27,405 bases of DNA from an uncultured Azospirillum sp. (GCA_900542055.1 UQMA01000021.1:1-27405), one strand, 5' to 3'. Positions 1 to 7,881 are shown, counted from the stretch's first letter. Notes: generated from the letters alone by a model not told the origin. Translations and numbers: made by a program.

Positions 1-175
1 AGAACCCCTTATAAGCTATCACCTACTCATTGTCAATAACTTTTTTAGCTTTTTTATTAAAAAAATCCATCGCACTTTCTTCACCCTGTTTTTACTCATT
101 TTTTATCCTAACGTTCCCTCATTCCATACCATACTCGTCTTTAATTAAGGCAAAAACAGAACAGATTCGGAGCAT
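1..175. other. Left-edge noncoding stretch
   Basis: This AT-rich stretch lies between the window edge and the stop codon of the phosphatase gene. I see no convincing ORF, RNA gene or clean terminator hairpin. It contains several A and T runs only. Confidence 0.4.
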
Positions 176-634
176 TCATATATTCAAATACTCTAAAAAC
201 GCCTGACATCCTTCACAGATATCCTTATAGGTTTCATCAAAATTGCCAGTATACCATGGATCTCTGATATTGCGCGGGTGATTCGTAAAATCCAACAAAC
301 GATAGATTTTATGTTTGGCATCCATGCCGACCAACGACTGAATATCTTCAATATTACTGTCGTCCATTGCTAAAATATAATCAAAATGCATATAGTCTTG
401 CGGACGGATTCGGCGAGAATAATGTTCCTCAAACGGTATCCCCATAGTTTTAAGCATCTCTTTAGTTCCGTAATGAATACCGGCATGGCACATTTCATTA
501 TAACTCTCCGTTGCAGCAGAATCTATTTCAAATTTATCCGCCAGCCCCTTTTCTGCCACCATTTGCTTTAACACAAACTCCGCCATCGGCGACCGGCAAA
601 TATTTCCCAAACACACAAAAAGAACTTTTATCAT
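176..634 (-). CDS. Low-molecular-weight protein tyrosine phosphatase
   Basis: A 152-residue cytoplasmic phosphatase of the LMW-PTP family, which hydrolyses phosphotyrosine through a cysteinyl-phosphate intermediate. The P-loop CLGNICRS supplies nucleophile Cys8 and Arg14 (CX5R), followed by SPMAE. The general-acid Asp is Asp125 in the RDPWY motif near the C-terminus. The length is normal for the family. The start at 634 is preferred over an in-frame start at 676 because MIKVLFVCLGN is the usual N-terminus and GGAAGG lies a few bases upstream. No tyrosine kinase or exopolysaccharide genes are adjacent, so its substrate cannot be inferred. ArsC-type arsenate reductases share the fold, but the DPW acid motif favours the phosphatase. 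Confidence 0.9.
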   Translation of the reverse strand: MIKVLFVCLGNICRSPMAEFVLKQMVAEKGLADKFEIDSAATESYNEMCHAGIHYGTKEMLKTMGIPFEEHYSRRIRPQDYMHFDYILAMDDSNIEDIQSLVGMDAKHKIYRLLDFTNHPRNIRDPWYTGNFDETYKDICEGCQAFLEYLNI

Positions 635-715
635 CTGAACCTTCCCATATATATAAGTATAATAATATGTTTGCACGCACCACTCCGCAATAAGAACTGT
701 AATAAAAATGAATAT

Positions 716-1177
716 TTATTTACGAGCAAAGTTTTTAAATTCGCGATTGTTTTGTTGCGCCAATTGTCTCAATTTGTTCTTTTGATTCTGCTTCACATAC
801 GGTATTTGTATTTTTTCTATTTTATTAGATAAAAACCATTCAACAAAACTATTTGCTGTCAATTTTTCCCCATCTTGCAAAGCAGCTTCGAACTTTTCTT
901 GTTGAACTTGTTTAAAATACGCACGAAATGACGCATATTTCTGATCTTTAATATATGATTTTCGTTTAGCTTCTGAACGCATATGACATTCGATAACCGA
1001 TTCAATTGTATCATTACGCATTTTGTTCCAATGTTCTCTATCTTCCGTCAGCATATCAGCAGCCCACGATAAAATCTGTTGCTGAAACTCTTTATTTTGG
1101 CACAGATTCTCATTATGCAAACACATTGCATCAAATTTTCTCAATGATTTAATTGGAATAATTTCCTTATACTTCAT
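716..1177 (-). CDS. Hypothetical protein in AT-rich cluster
   Basis: A 153-residue protein I do not recognise. It has no signal peptide or membrane segment. It is highly charged and Gln/Lys-rich, predicted mainly helical, and ends in a basic tail (NNREFKNFARK). Cysteines occur at CLHNENLC and IECHM. A GGGAG Shine-Dalgarno sits just upstream of the ATG at 1177, which supports the start. It is the last gene of a four-gene minus-strand run (2810 to 716), separated from the gene before it by about 113 bases, so it may or may not be co-transcribed. Function unknown; expression is supported only by the ribosome binding site and the intact frame. Confidence 0.65.
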   Translation of the reverse strand: MKYKEIIPIKSLRKFDAMCLHNENLCQNKEFQQQILSWAADMLTEDREHWNKMRNDTIESVIECHMRSEAKRKSYIKDQKYASFRAYFKQVQQEKFEAALQDGEKLTANSFVEWFLSNKIEKIQIPYVKQNQKNKLRQLAQQNNREFKNFARK

Positions 1178-1290
1178 CTATACTCCCATATTAGCCATAA
1201 ACAGTTTGTATAGTTAGGAGCTAAAAAAAACAACTCAAGGCTTTTGGTATTTTTACGTAGAATAAATGCAGCCAATTCTGCTATGTATTT

Positions 1291-1647
1291 TTAGTTTTGT
1301 TCTATATTATCTTTGAGATATTCTATTTTTCCGTCACTAATTTTGATATATCCTAATTTTTCAGCCAATTGACATCTCCCTTCGGCACAATCCTTTAAAA
1401 CCGATATTTTTTCCATCTCCGGCAGAGCATACAAGCAGCCTAAATTTAAGCAGAAAAATAAAAATAATAAGATTTTTCCATATTTAAGATTAGACATACT
1501 TATTGCTGACATACAAATAACATTTAGATAAAAAGTATGTTCAATATTAATTAATTCTGTATCAAAATTATGATTCAGTGCATATAAATAATGCGCCGCG
1601 CAAAACACAAGAGAAAACAGCCATACTATCCAAAACAATCTTTTCAT
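1291..1647 (-). CDS. Small membrane protein, unknown function
   Basis: A 118-residue protein with an N-terminal hydrophobic segment (about residues 4-24), a second around residues 38-52 and a third around 57-76 (KILLFLFFCLNLG). A hydrophilic tail of about 40 residues with two Cys (DCAEGRC) follows. Its start codon is 4 bases after the stop of the upstream membrane-protein gene, with AGGA about 7 bases before the ATG, so the two are almost certainly co-transcribed. I recognise no family. It may be a partner or immunity-like protein for the larger gene at the head of the cluster, but that is guesswork from gene order. Confidence 0.65.
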   Translation of the reverse strand: MKRLFWIVWLFSLVFCAAHYLYALNHNFDTELINIEHTFYLNVICMSAISMSNLKYGKILLFLFFCLNLGCLYALPEMEKISVLKDCAEGRCQLAEKLGYIKISDGKIEYLKDNIEQN

Positions 1648-1651
1648 ATTA

Positions 1652-1990
1652 TTATCCTATGCTGTAAATACTTTTTATTGATGGGATTTGATATATGAAA
1701 TATGGAATTGTTAAAAAGACAATAAACCAAAATATTATTTCCAACTTTTCAAGTTTTTGATATTTATTTTTCATAATAAACAAAAACTGCATTACATACA
1801 ATATATTATATATTGTATCGGTACTTTCTTTAGCTGTATTCAAATCAGTGTAATCAGTGACATCAACAAAAAAAACATCAAAAGGTAAAAAAGCAATAAA
1901 TCTTATTATAACTCCAAATACCAATAAAGAGTAAGCCATTTTATCCAATGTTTTTAAGATATTTATAATAAAAATATAAAATTTGTGCAT
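1652..1990 (-). CDS. Small membrane protein, unknown function
   Basis: A 112-residue protein with three or four hydrophobic segments: an N-terminal stretch at residues 4-12, SLLVFGVIIRFIAFLPF at about 21-37, ILYVMQFLFIM at about 63-73, and IIFWFIVFLTIPYFIY at about 84-99. A longer frame begins with TTG at 2056 but has no ribosome binding site. ATG 1990 has AAGG about 6 bases upstream and is chosen. Base composition is extreme: the line at 1741-1800 has 13 G+C in 60 bases, far below the housekeeping genes nearby. It is tightly coupled to the next gene downstream (4-base gap). No family recognised. Confidence 0.6.
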   Translation of the reverse strand: MHKFYIFIINILKTLDKMAYSLLVFGVIIRFIAFLPFDVFFVDVTDYTDLNTAKESTDTIYNILYVMQFLFIMKNKYQKLEKLEIIFWFIVFLTIPYFIYQIPSIKSIYSIG

Positions 1991-2075
1991 TTTTACCTTT
2001 TTGATTGTATTTAATATAACTAAATATGTACTATAAAATAGTCTTTTGTCAATCAACTAATATTTGTAAAATGCA

Positions 2076-2810
2076 CTATCTTCGTCGAGCTTCTTTTGGC
2101 AATAGATAATTACATTTCTCAATATCATCAACGGATAGTCCTTTAGCAATACCTATAGCATTATTTTTCAAGTCCTTAAGACTATCTTGAATAATATCCC
2201 AATTTGATCCATATTTTTTATCATTTATTTTTTCTTTTAAATCATATATTTCTTTTATAATTCCGGCTCCTGCAATTATTCCTGCCGATATAGGTCCATC
2301 ATAAGAACCTATACAGCCGACATATTGATGTTTATTTACATCAGATATCGGCATAGGAGTTAGTCTCTGATTTTCGGCTTGCGCTAAACCAACAGAAGAT
2401 TTATTTTCATAATTAGCTTTATTTGATTGTGTATATCCCAATCTTTCTCCGCCGTCGTACCCAAGATTATATAAACTGTTTGCAACTTTATCTAAACTCA
2501 ATTTTTGAGCTATATTTCCAATATTATCAGAAAAGTGCTCAAATATACCTTTGCTATCATTTGGCATCGTTGGAGGAGTATCTCCATATAACTGGCGATA
2601 ATTATATTCATCACTCTTATATAGATAATTTTGAATTTCATTTGCATATGGATTTGGTGAATTTTCACTTTCCACATCAATTTGTTTCATATCAGAAAAC
2701 GTACTTGCTCCACGCGGATCCAAGTAATACCAATTACTTTGACCATTTTTAGGCGAAGCTCGATGCACCGGACGCTTACCAAACATCAATTCCCTTGTAA
2801 ATTCCGCCAT
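2076..2810 (-). CDS. Hypothetical protein with YfiM-like C-terminal motif
   Basis: A 244-residue protein heading a minus-strand cluster. Residues 1-150 are polar, rich in Asn, Tyr and Ser, with no signal peptide. The C-terminal part is different: HQYVGC at 161-166, a Gly/Ile-rich hydrophobic stretch at about 172-185, KEIYD at 186-190, then GSNWD and a DxxxNxxG-like helix to about 224. The order His, small hydrophobic helix, KE(L/I)(W/Y)D, GSxW, D...G resembles the E. coli YfiM/DUF2279 type of small membrane-associated domain; this comparison is from memory and is an inference. The ATG at 2810 has AGAAAGGAAA upstream. The two membrane-protein genes follow at once. It could be a secreted effector or a phage-derived protein; function is unknown. 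Confidence 0.6.
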   Translation of the reverse strand: MAEFTRELMFGKRPVHRASPKNGQSNWYYLDPRGASTFSDMKQIDVESENSPNPYANEIQNYLYKSDEYNYRQLYGDTPPTMPNDSKGIFEHFSDNIGNIAQKLSLDKVANSLYNLGYDGGERLGYTQSNKANYENKSSVGLAQAENQRLTPMPISDVNKHQYVGCIGSYDGPISAGIIAGAGIIKEIYDLKEKINDKKYGSNWDIIQDSLKDLKNNAIGIAKGLSVDDIEKCNYLLPKEARRR

Positions 2811-2947
2811 TATTTTTCCTTTCTGCTAAACTTAAAATTTTACATTTCAATAATAGTAAAAAGAAAAATATTTAACTATCCCCTACATCACGCAGAAATT
2901 AAGCTTTATCAAGCAGAAGCTTTTTTAAAACAGAATATAGATACAAT

Positions 2948-2978
2948 AAAAGCGTATGACTGTTTGCCATACGCTTTT
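2948..2978 (-). terminator. Rho-independent terminator after kdsB
   Basis: A perfect 11-base-pair inverted repeat (AAAAGCGTATG and its complement) surrounds a 9-base loop. On the minus strand the right arm runs into TTTTAT. It starts about 11 bases past the kdsB stop codon. Confidence 0.8.
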
Positions 2979-2988
2979 ATTGGAAAAA

Positions 2989-3762
2989 TTAAAGAATATA
3001 TTTACGTGCTTCTTCCAACTCCTCCAACGTATCAATGTCTGCCGGAGCTTGAGCATTCAGCTTTAATTCGTTAACCAGTTTTGCACGGATAACCATACCG
3101 TTTTCAAGAGCCCGCAGCTGTTCCAAAGATTCTCTTTCTTCCAACACGCCGAGCGGCAATTTTACAATCTGCTGCAAAGACGAAGCTTTGTATACATAAA
3201 TACCGATATGATGATAAAAATCGTGGTTGGTATATTTCTCTGGATTACGAATAAACGGAGCGGCAGCGCGGGTAAAATACAAACAACGCGCTTCTGTTTC
3301 ACCGTCACGAAGCCCCATAACGATTTTTACATTATTCGGACTATTTATTTCTTCCTGCGTTTTAAACACCATACCAACTGTTGCAATATCACAATTTGTA
3401 TCTTCGACAATTTTAATCAGCTGATTATTAATTTCTGGATTAACATTAATGGCATCGCCTTGAAAATTAACCACAATATCATATTTTGAACCAGAAGGAT
3501 CTATTTCTTTCAGTGCGGCTGCAATTCTGTCTGTTCCTGAAGGCAATTTTGGATCTGTCAAGATAGCCTCAGCTCCAAATTTTTTACACTCATCGACAAT
3601 TGACTGATCTCCGGCGGCAACGTAAACATCTCCTGGAACAAATTTTTTAACATTTTCATAAACACGCTGCAACAGAGTCTTACCATTAATCTCCAATAAA
3701 GGTTTATTGGGCAAACGAGTTGAAGCCATACGCACAGGAATCATCGTTACAATTTTTGACAT
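2989..3762 (-). CDS. kdsB: 3-deoxy-manno-octulosonate cytidylyltransferase
   Basis: A 257-residue cytoplasmic nucleotidyltransferase that makes CMP-Kdo from CTP and Kdo, activating the sugar for the LPS inner core. The N-terminal IPVRMASTRLPNKPL (residues 8-22) is the CTP-binding signature. PSGTDRIA follows at 74-81, and QGD at 101-103 supplies the metal-binding Asp. The usual QGDEP reads QGDAI here, a variant rather than a lost catalytic residue. The C-terminal DIDTLEELEEAR matches the family. The ATG at 3762 is preceded by GGGAG. The gene diverges from queA with a 76-base shared promoter region and ends in a hairpin terminator, so it is probably monocistronic. It implies a Gram-negative Kdo-containing envelope. 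Confidence 0.95.
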   Translation of the reverse strand: MSKIVTMIPVRMASTRLPNKPLLEINGKTLLQRVYENVKKFVPGDVYVAAGDQSIVDECKKFGAEAILTDPKLPSGTDRIAAALKEIDPSGSKYDIVVNFQGDAINVNPEINNQLIKIVEDTNCDIATVGMVFKTQEEINSPNNVKIVMGLRDGETEARCLYFTRAAAPFIRNPEKYTNHDFYHHIGIYVYKASSLQQIVKLPLGVLEERESLEQLRALENGMVIRAKLVNELKLNAQAPADIDTLEELEEARKYIL

Positions 3763-3783
3763 TAAGTATCTCCCTTATAGTTC

Positions 3784-3812
3784 TTGCAAATATTTCCTGT
3801 ATATACTATAAC
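3784..3812 (+). promoter_or_regulatory. Putative sigma-70 promoter of queA
   Basis: TTGCAA, 17 bases, then TATAAC, placed about 27 bases before the queA ATG. It overlaps the opposing kdsB promoter candidate. Confidence 0.5.
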
Positions 3813-3832
3813 GACAGCAAAGAAAAGGACAA
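3805..3832 (-). promoter_or_regulatory. Putative sigma-70 promoter of kdsB
   Basis: On the minus strand, TTGTCC, 16 bases, then TATAGT. Its -10 shares bases with the queA -10 on the other strand, so the two promoters would occlude each other. Such matches are common in AT-rich DNA. Confidence 0.4.
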
Positions 3833-3838
3833 ACAACT

Positions 3839-4924
3839 ATGCAAGTGGATATTTTTGATTTTAATCTCGACCGCAGCCTTATAGCTTCACAGCCCGCAAA
3901 CCCGCGCGACACATCTCGTTTGTTGGATCTCAGCGAAGAAGAGCGCATTGCCGACAGACATTTTTATGATTTGCCTGATATATTACGAGCCGGAGATTTA
4001 TTAGTTTTTAACGACACCAAAGTTATTCCGGCGCGTTTATACGGGGCACGCGGTGAAGCAAAAGTTGAAGTAACTTTATACCGCCCTGTCGATGGCATTT
4101 GCTGGTGGTCTTTTATCAAAAATGCCAAACGTCTGCACGCCGGTGATAAAGTCTATTTTTATACCGATGACATCACGCCTGAAGAAAGCGACTTTTTTGC
4201 AGAAGTAATCGAAAAAAAGGACGATGACGGTGTTCTTATAAAATTCGCATGCGCTCCTGAAAAATTGGCTTCAAACCTGCAAAAATACGGATTAATGCCA
4301 CTGCCGCCATATATTAAACGCGATAAACCTGCAAAAGGCGGTATTTGGGATAAATTTAACGATAAAGAAAACTATCAAACAATTTACGCTCATTATGAGG
4401 GAGCTGTCGCCGCTCCGACCGCTGGTCTGCATTTTACACCGCGCGTTTTTGAAGCACTTGAAAAAAAGGGCGTTGAAAAAGTTTTCATCACACTGCACGT
4501 GGGAGCCGGAACTTTTCTGCCCGTTAAAACCGATGACACCAAAGACCACAAAATGCACGCCGAATACGGAGAAATTTCGCCGGAAGCCTGTGAAGCCATT
4601 AATAAAGCAAAAAAAGAAGGGAGGAGAATAATAGCCGTAGGCACAACTTCATTACGGCTTTTGGAAAGTGCAGCCGATGATAACGGAGTTTTGCATCCTT
4701 TTGCAGGAAGTACTGACATTTTCATAACCCCAGGATACAAGTTTAAAATAATAGACATGATTATAACAAATTTTCACTTGCCGAAATCAACTTTGTTTAT
4801 GCTGATTTGCGCCATTGCCGGTATTGACAGAATGAAAAAAGCTTATCAACATGCAATCGAGCAAAAATACCGCTTTTATTCATACGGCGACAGTTCGATT
4901 ATAAAATGCGTAAACAAAATTTAA
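3839..4924 (+). CDS. queA: tRNA preQ1(34) S-adenosylmethionine ribosyltransferase-isomerase
   Basis: A 361-residue cytoplasmic enzyme that transfers the ribosyl part of SAM to preQ1 at the tRNA wobble position, forming epoxyqueuosine. The N-terminus (VDIFDFNLDRSLIASQPA) and RDTSRLL are typical. The block AVAAPTAGLHFT (residues 194-205) is the family signature, followed by TLHVGAGTF and NFHLPKSTL. The C-terminus FYSYGDSSII differs slightly from the usual FYSYGDAMLI. Length is near the usual 340-360. AAAGGA lies about 10 bases before the ATG. The next gene starts 39 bases downstream with no terminator between, so co-transcription is likely. No other queuosine gene is in the window. Confidence 0.96.
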   Translation: MQVDIFDFNLDRSLIASQPANPRDTSRLLDLSEEERIADRHFYDLPDILRAGDLLVFNDTKVIPARLYGARGEAKVEVTLYRPVDGICWWSFIKNAKRLHAGDKVYFYTDDITPEESDFFAEVIEKKDDDGVLIKFACAPEKLASNLQKYGLMPLPPYIKRDKPAKGGIWDKFNDKENYQTIYAHYEGAVAAPTAGLHFTPRVFEALEKKGVEKVFITLHVGAGTFLPVKTDDTKDHKMHAEYGEISPEACEAINKAKKEGRRIIAVGTTSLRLLESAADDNGVLHPFAGSTDIFITPGYKFKIIDMIITNFHLPKSTLFMLICAIAGIDRMKKAYQHAIEQKYRFYSYGDSSIIKCVNKI

Positions 4925-4963
4925 ACTTCTCGCTGATAATATCCCATCGCGAAAGGATATGTT

Positions 4964-6142
4964 TTGCTAAAAAAATATTGCTACTACTTACGGCAAATTT
5001 TGCCCTTAATGCGAAATTCATGGCTGCCCTCTGCTCTGTTATTGGGAGCGGTATGTTTTTATATGCTTTTTGAAACACTGAACGAAAGCATGCAAAATAT
5101 CTTGCACTCAGCATTTTGGATTATAAACTTATTATCAATTAGTTTACTTATAAAATTCAATCGCAATCGTCCGCTGTTTTTTATAATCATCATCACTCTT
5201 GCCTATTCAGCCGTAAACTATTTAAAATATACCCATGGCATTATATATTATCTCACTCCCGCTTATCTGAATTTGGCTTTTTTTACTGCCGCCGGATTGC
5301 TGTTTTTTTATTTTTTACCCAACCGCCCTTTATTCTCGGCAGACACCTTAAACTTTTTAATTATCATTTTTGCGGCTGTGTCATTAACCGAAAGCCTTAG
5401 TGCTTCACAAATAAAACTTGATTTCAGCCCGCTGATAAATTTTGGCTGCGGATTGCAAATTTTTGGATTATCAGTATTTTGGATTATTGTTTCCATTATG
5501 TTGTTTTTTGCTTCGTTGAAAGACAACATTTTAGACACTAGTTTAGCTTATGCCACCGTAAACGTGATGATCGGCTTTTATTTTTCCGCGCAATCATCTG
5601 CTTTGAGCCTATTTTTTGCCACAGCTTCATTAACCGTCTTATGCGGAATTTGCCGACATTTATTTTTTATTGCCAGAAAAGACACCGCCACAGGACTCGG
5701 CAACGGGCGCTCTTTTATTGTTGATGCCGCCAAACTGCCGCTTAAATATGGTCTAGGCATTATTTGCATAGACGATTACAAACATTTACTGCAAGCTTTC
5801 CGCAAGGGGGGAATTAACGACATTGTGCTAATGATAAGCAAAAAAATCACCGAAACGGAACCCGAGGCAATGCTTTATCGCTGTACGCCGGACGAATTTG
5901 TCATTCTTTTTCCAAATGCAGAAAAAGGAACATCTTTTAATCGTTTAGATGAAATCCGCCGCAGAATTGCAGCCTCCGAATTTATGTTAAATAAAGTAAA
6001 ACGCCCGCTGAAAATAACTGTTTCATGCAGTATTGCCGATAAAAAACGCAGTGATGGCAATGTAAGTGATGTCTTTATCCGTGCACACAGGATTTTGCAA
6101 AAAACATACAAATTCACTCAAAACATCACTTCACAGGCTTAG
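4964..6142 (+). CDS. Multi-pass membrane protein with degenerate GGDEF domain
   Basis: A 392-residue protein with about seven hydrophobic segments in residues 20-232 (for example 49-63, 70-84, 100-118, 129-140, 165-184, 195-209, 212-230) and a cytoplasmic C-terminal GGDEF-like domain. The domain shows D240 with TGLGNGRSF (family DxLTGLxNRR), IDDYK at 269-273, and RCTPDEF at 306-312 where the active-site loop would be GGDEF. The two glycines that contact the nucleotide are replaced by Thr-Pro, and no upstream RxxD inhibitory site is visible, so diguanylate cyclase activity is doubtful. It may bind nucleotide or act as a scaffold. The start is TTG, with AAAGGA about 6 bases upstream; an ATG 5 bases earlier is out of frame and stops at once. 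Its 3' end overlaps lgt by 17 bases, tail to tail. Confidence 0.8.
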   Translation: MLKKYCYYLRQILPLMRNSWLPSALLLGAVCFYMLFETLNESMQNILHSAFWIINLLSISLLIKFNRNRPLFFIIIITLAYSAVNYLKYTHGIIYYLTPAYLNLAFFTAAGLLFFYFLPNRPLFSADTLNFLIIIFAAVSLTESLSASQIKLDFSPLINFGCGLQIFGLSVFWIIVSIMLFFASLKDNILDTSLAYATVNVMIGFYFSAQSSALSLFFATASLTVLCGICRHLFFIARKDTATGLGNGRSFIVDAAKLPLKYGLGIICIDDYKHLLQAFRKGGINDIVLMISKKITETEPEAMLYRCTPDEFVILFPNAEKGTSFNRLDEIRRRIAASEFMLNKVKRPLKITVSCSIADKKRSDGNVSDVFIRAHRILQKTYKFTQNITSQA

Positions 6143-6923
6143 CTGCAAAATGCCACAGCAGACATATTCCAAACAACAAAACCGGCAAAGATAATAATTG
6201 TCCCATAGTCAGCCAGTTGAAAAAGAACCCTAATTGTGCATCCGGCTGTCTGAAAAATTCCAATACTATTCTAAAAAAGCCATACAATATAACAAAAAGC
6301 GAAGAAACAACACCTTGACGCCGACGCACAGCAGGATAGCGCCATAATAAATTCAGAACGATAAATATTACTATTCCTTCAGCAAAAGCTTCATAAAGTT
6401 GTGATGGGTGGCGCGGCAAATATCCTCCGCTTGGAAATCTGACAGCCCATGGAACATCCGTAACCCGTCCCCACAATTCATCGTTAACAAAATTTGCTAA
6501 CCTTCCTAAAAAAATACCAATCGGAGCAAATAAAGCAGCCAAATCTGTTAACAGCCAAAAACTGACTTTGCGGCTATAAGACATATAAAGCAGCCCCAAG
6601 ACAGCTCCTAAAGCACCGCCGTGAAAAGACATTCCTCCATGCCAAAGAGCAAAAATCTGCCACGGATGCTCCCAGAAAAAATCACGCCCGTAAAACAGCA
6701 CATATCCCAAACGCCCTCCGACTATAATTCCTATTGTCGTAAAAAATACAGCATCTTCAATTTGTTGTTTTTTTAAGTTCAAATCATATTTTGCAGCCAT
6801 TTTTGAAATTAAAAACCACGCTGCAACAATTCCGCATAAATAGGCCATTGAATACCAACGCACAGCAAAACCGCCTATTGAAAAAAATATCGGCGATATT
6901 TCCGGAAATTCAAAACCTATCAT
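6126..6923 (-). CDS. lgt: Prolipoprotein diacylglyceryl transferase
   Basis: A 265-residue inner-membrane enzyme that moves diacylglycerol from phosphatidylglycerol to the lipobox cysteine of prolipoproteins, the first step of lipoprotein maturation. Seen here are FSIGGFAVRWYS near the N-terminus, WHGGMSFHGG, and the Lgt signature GRLANFVNDELWGR (family GRxxNFxNxE with the essential Arg), followed by HPSQLYEA. About seven membrane segments fit the family. ATG 6923 is chosen over the upstream in-frame start at 6938 because GAGGAG lies about 7 bases before it and MIGFEFPEISP is the usual N-terminus. Substrates in this window would include BamB and the lipoprotein upstream of tkt. It converges on and overlaps the GGDEF-like gene. 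Confidence 0.96.
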   Translation of the reverse strand: MIGFEFPEISPIFFSIGGFAVRWYSMAYLCGIVAAWFLISKMAAKYDLNLKKQQIEDAVFFTTIGIIVGGRLGYVLFYGRDFFWEHPWQIFALWHGGMSFHGGALGAVLGLLYMSYSRKVSFWLLTDLAALFAPIGIFLGRLANFVNDELWGRVTDVPWAVRFPSGGYLPRHPSQLYEAFAEGIVIFIVLNLLWRYPAVRRRQGVVSSLFVILYGFFRIVLEFFRQPDAQLGFFFNWLTMGQLLSLPVLLFGICLLWHFAAKPVK

Positions 6924-7102
6924 TATTTTTCTCCTCAAGCATACAAATTGGTAAAGAGTATATTAATTTTGCACAACATATCCACATTAAAAAACAACAA
7001 TATTATTTTGCAAATAATAATTTATTGTTTTTTATGTATTTTTTTATTTAGCAAAAAAATAAAAAATAAATCAAGTGGAAAACTTAAACCTGTAGATTGT
7101 AA

Positions 7103-7130
7103 TTTACGACTCGATAATGTTATTTATAAA
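7103..7130 (+). promoter_or_regulatory. Weak putative promoter of YbjN-like gene
   Basis: TTTACG, 16 bases, then TATAAA, about 37 bases before the ATG at 7168. The surrounding 244-base gap (6924-7167) is extremely AT-rich, so chance matches are expected. Nothing else was seen in that gap. Confidence 0.3.
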
Positions 7131-7167
7131 ATGATTTTTTATTTTAGACCGCAATTAGGAGATTTTT

Positions 7168-7665
7168 ATGAACTTAGCGGCAAACATTCCGGCAAAAGCC
7201 AACCCCATTGACGAAGTTGAAAGCTTTCTCAATGCTCATGCCTATGCAACGGAGCGCCGTGGACAGAACGAAGTTGTGGTTGAAGTTCAGGGAAAATGGA
7301 ATGATATGCTGGTGTTTTTTTCTTTTGAAGAAAACATGCATTGTCTGCATATTTCCTGCTTAATGAATATTGAAAATCAGTTGAATGAAAAAAGTAAAAT
7401 ATTTGAATTGCTGGCTTTAATCAACGATGATTTGTGGGTTGGACATTTTTCCTATTGGACGGAACAAAAAATGCCGGTTTTTCGCCATTCGCTTTTTTAT
7501 GACGAACAAAACCCTCTTTTTGACCGGCAAATTGCTCAAATTTTTGATATTGCCGTAAAAGAATGCGAAAGAATGTATCCTATTTTCAATGTAGTTTTAA
7601 CCAAAGGCATGGACCCTGAATTAGCCTTATATCCGATTATGATGGAAACTGTCGGACAAGCATGA
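7168..7665 (+). CDS. YbjN domain-containing protein
   Basis: A 165-residue soluble protein of the YbjN family, which has a fold related to type III secretion chaperones. The order of motifs fits alphaproteobacterial members: N-terminal DEVESFLNAH, ERRGQNEVVVEVQGKW, a beta-rich core with HISCLMNIENQL, INDDLWVGHFSYW, and a C-terminal helical part with PELALYPIMMETVGQA. Function in the family is poorly defined; E. coli YbjN has been linked to stress and motility regulation. AGGAG is placed about 7 bases before the ATG. The gene stands alone and ends in a hairpin terminator shared with rpmJ. Confidence 0.85.
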   Translation: MNLAANIPAKANPIDEVESFLNAHAYATERRGQNEVVVEVQGKWNDMLVFFSFEENMHCLHISCLMNIENQLNEKSKIFELLALINDDLWVGHFSYWTEQKMPVFRHSLFYDEQNPLFDRQIAQIFDIAVKECERMYPIFNVVLTKGMDPELALYPIMMETVGQA

Positions 7666-7680
7666 AATTTCATTACAAAA

Positions 7681-7703
7681 AAACTCCGTTATAAACGGAG
7701 TTT
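7681..7703. terminator. Bidirectional terminator between YbjN-like gene and rpmJ
   Basis: CTCCGT and ACGGAG pair around a 5-base loop, with A runs on the left and T runs on the right, so either strand gives a hairpin followed by a U tract. It lies between the two convergent stop codons. Confidence 0.8.
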
Positions 7704-7724
7704 TTTATAAATCGCATCAACAGA

Positions 7725-7850
7725 TTATCCCTGACAAGCTTTGAACTTCGGGTTTTTCTTGTTAATAATGAAAATCCGACCTTTACGACGAACAATTTTG
7801 CAGTCCTTATCGCGGTTTTTCTTTGATTTTAACGAACTAAACAACTTCAT
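7725..7850 (-). CDS. rpmJ: 50S ribosomal protein L36
   Basis: A 41-residue basic ribosomal protein of the longer L36 form, with KLFSSLKSKKNRDKDCK, IVRRKGRIFIINKKNP and a KFKACQG end, closely resembling the alphaproteobacterial L36 pattern. It lacks the Cys4 zinc set of the 37-residue form, keeping one Cys at the DKDC position. The start at 7850 is preferred over an upstream in-frame start at 7946: AAGGA lies about 8 bases before it and the protein begins at the family N-terminus. It stands outside any ribosomal operon. Confidence 0.95.
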   Translation of the reverse strand: MKLFSSLKSKKNRDKDCKIVRRKGRIFIINKKNPKFKACQG

Positions 7851-7881
7851 AACACATTCCTTTATCACAATGTTTTGCTGC

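Noticed and set aside
1991..2056. TTG-initiated longer form of the 1652 membrane protein
   Set aside because: No Shine-Dalgarno before the TTG, while ATG 1990 has a good one.
4292..4758. Minus-strand ORFs inside queA
   Set aside because: Shadows of the queA coding frame; no ribosome binding site or recognisable protein.
4921..4963. Terminator between queA and the GGDEF-like gene
   Set aside because: Only a weak TCGC/GCGA pairing was found, with no U tract; co-transcription is more likely.
6948..7140. AT-rich inverted repeats and ORFs between lgt and the YbjN-like gene
   Set aside because: The ATTATTT/AAATAAT palindrome and the plus-strand frames lie in extremely AT-rich DNA, lack ribosome binding sites and resemble nothing known.
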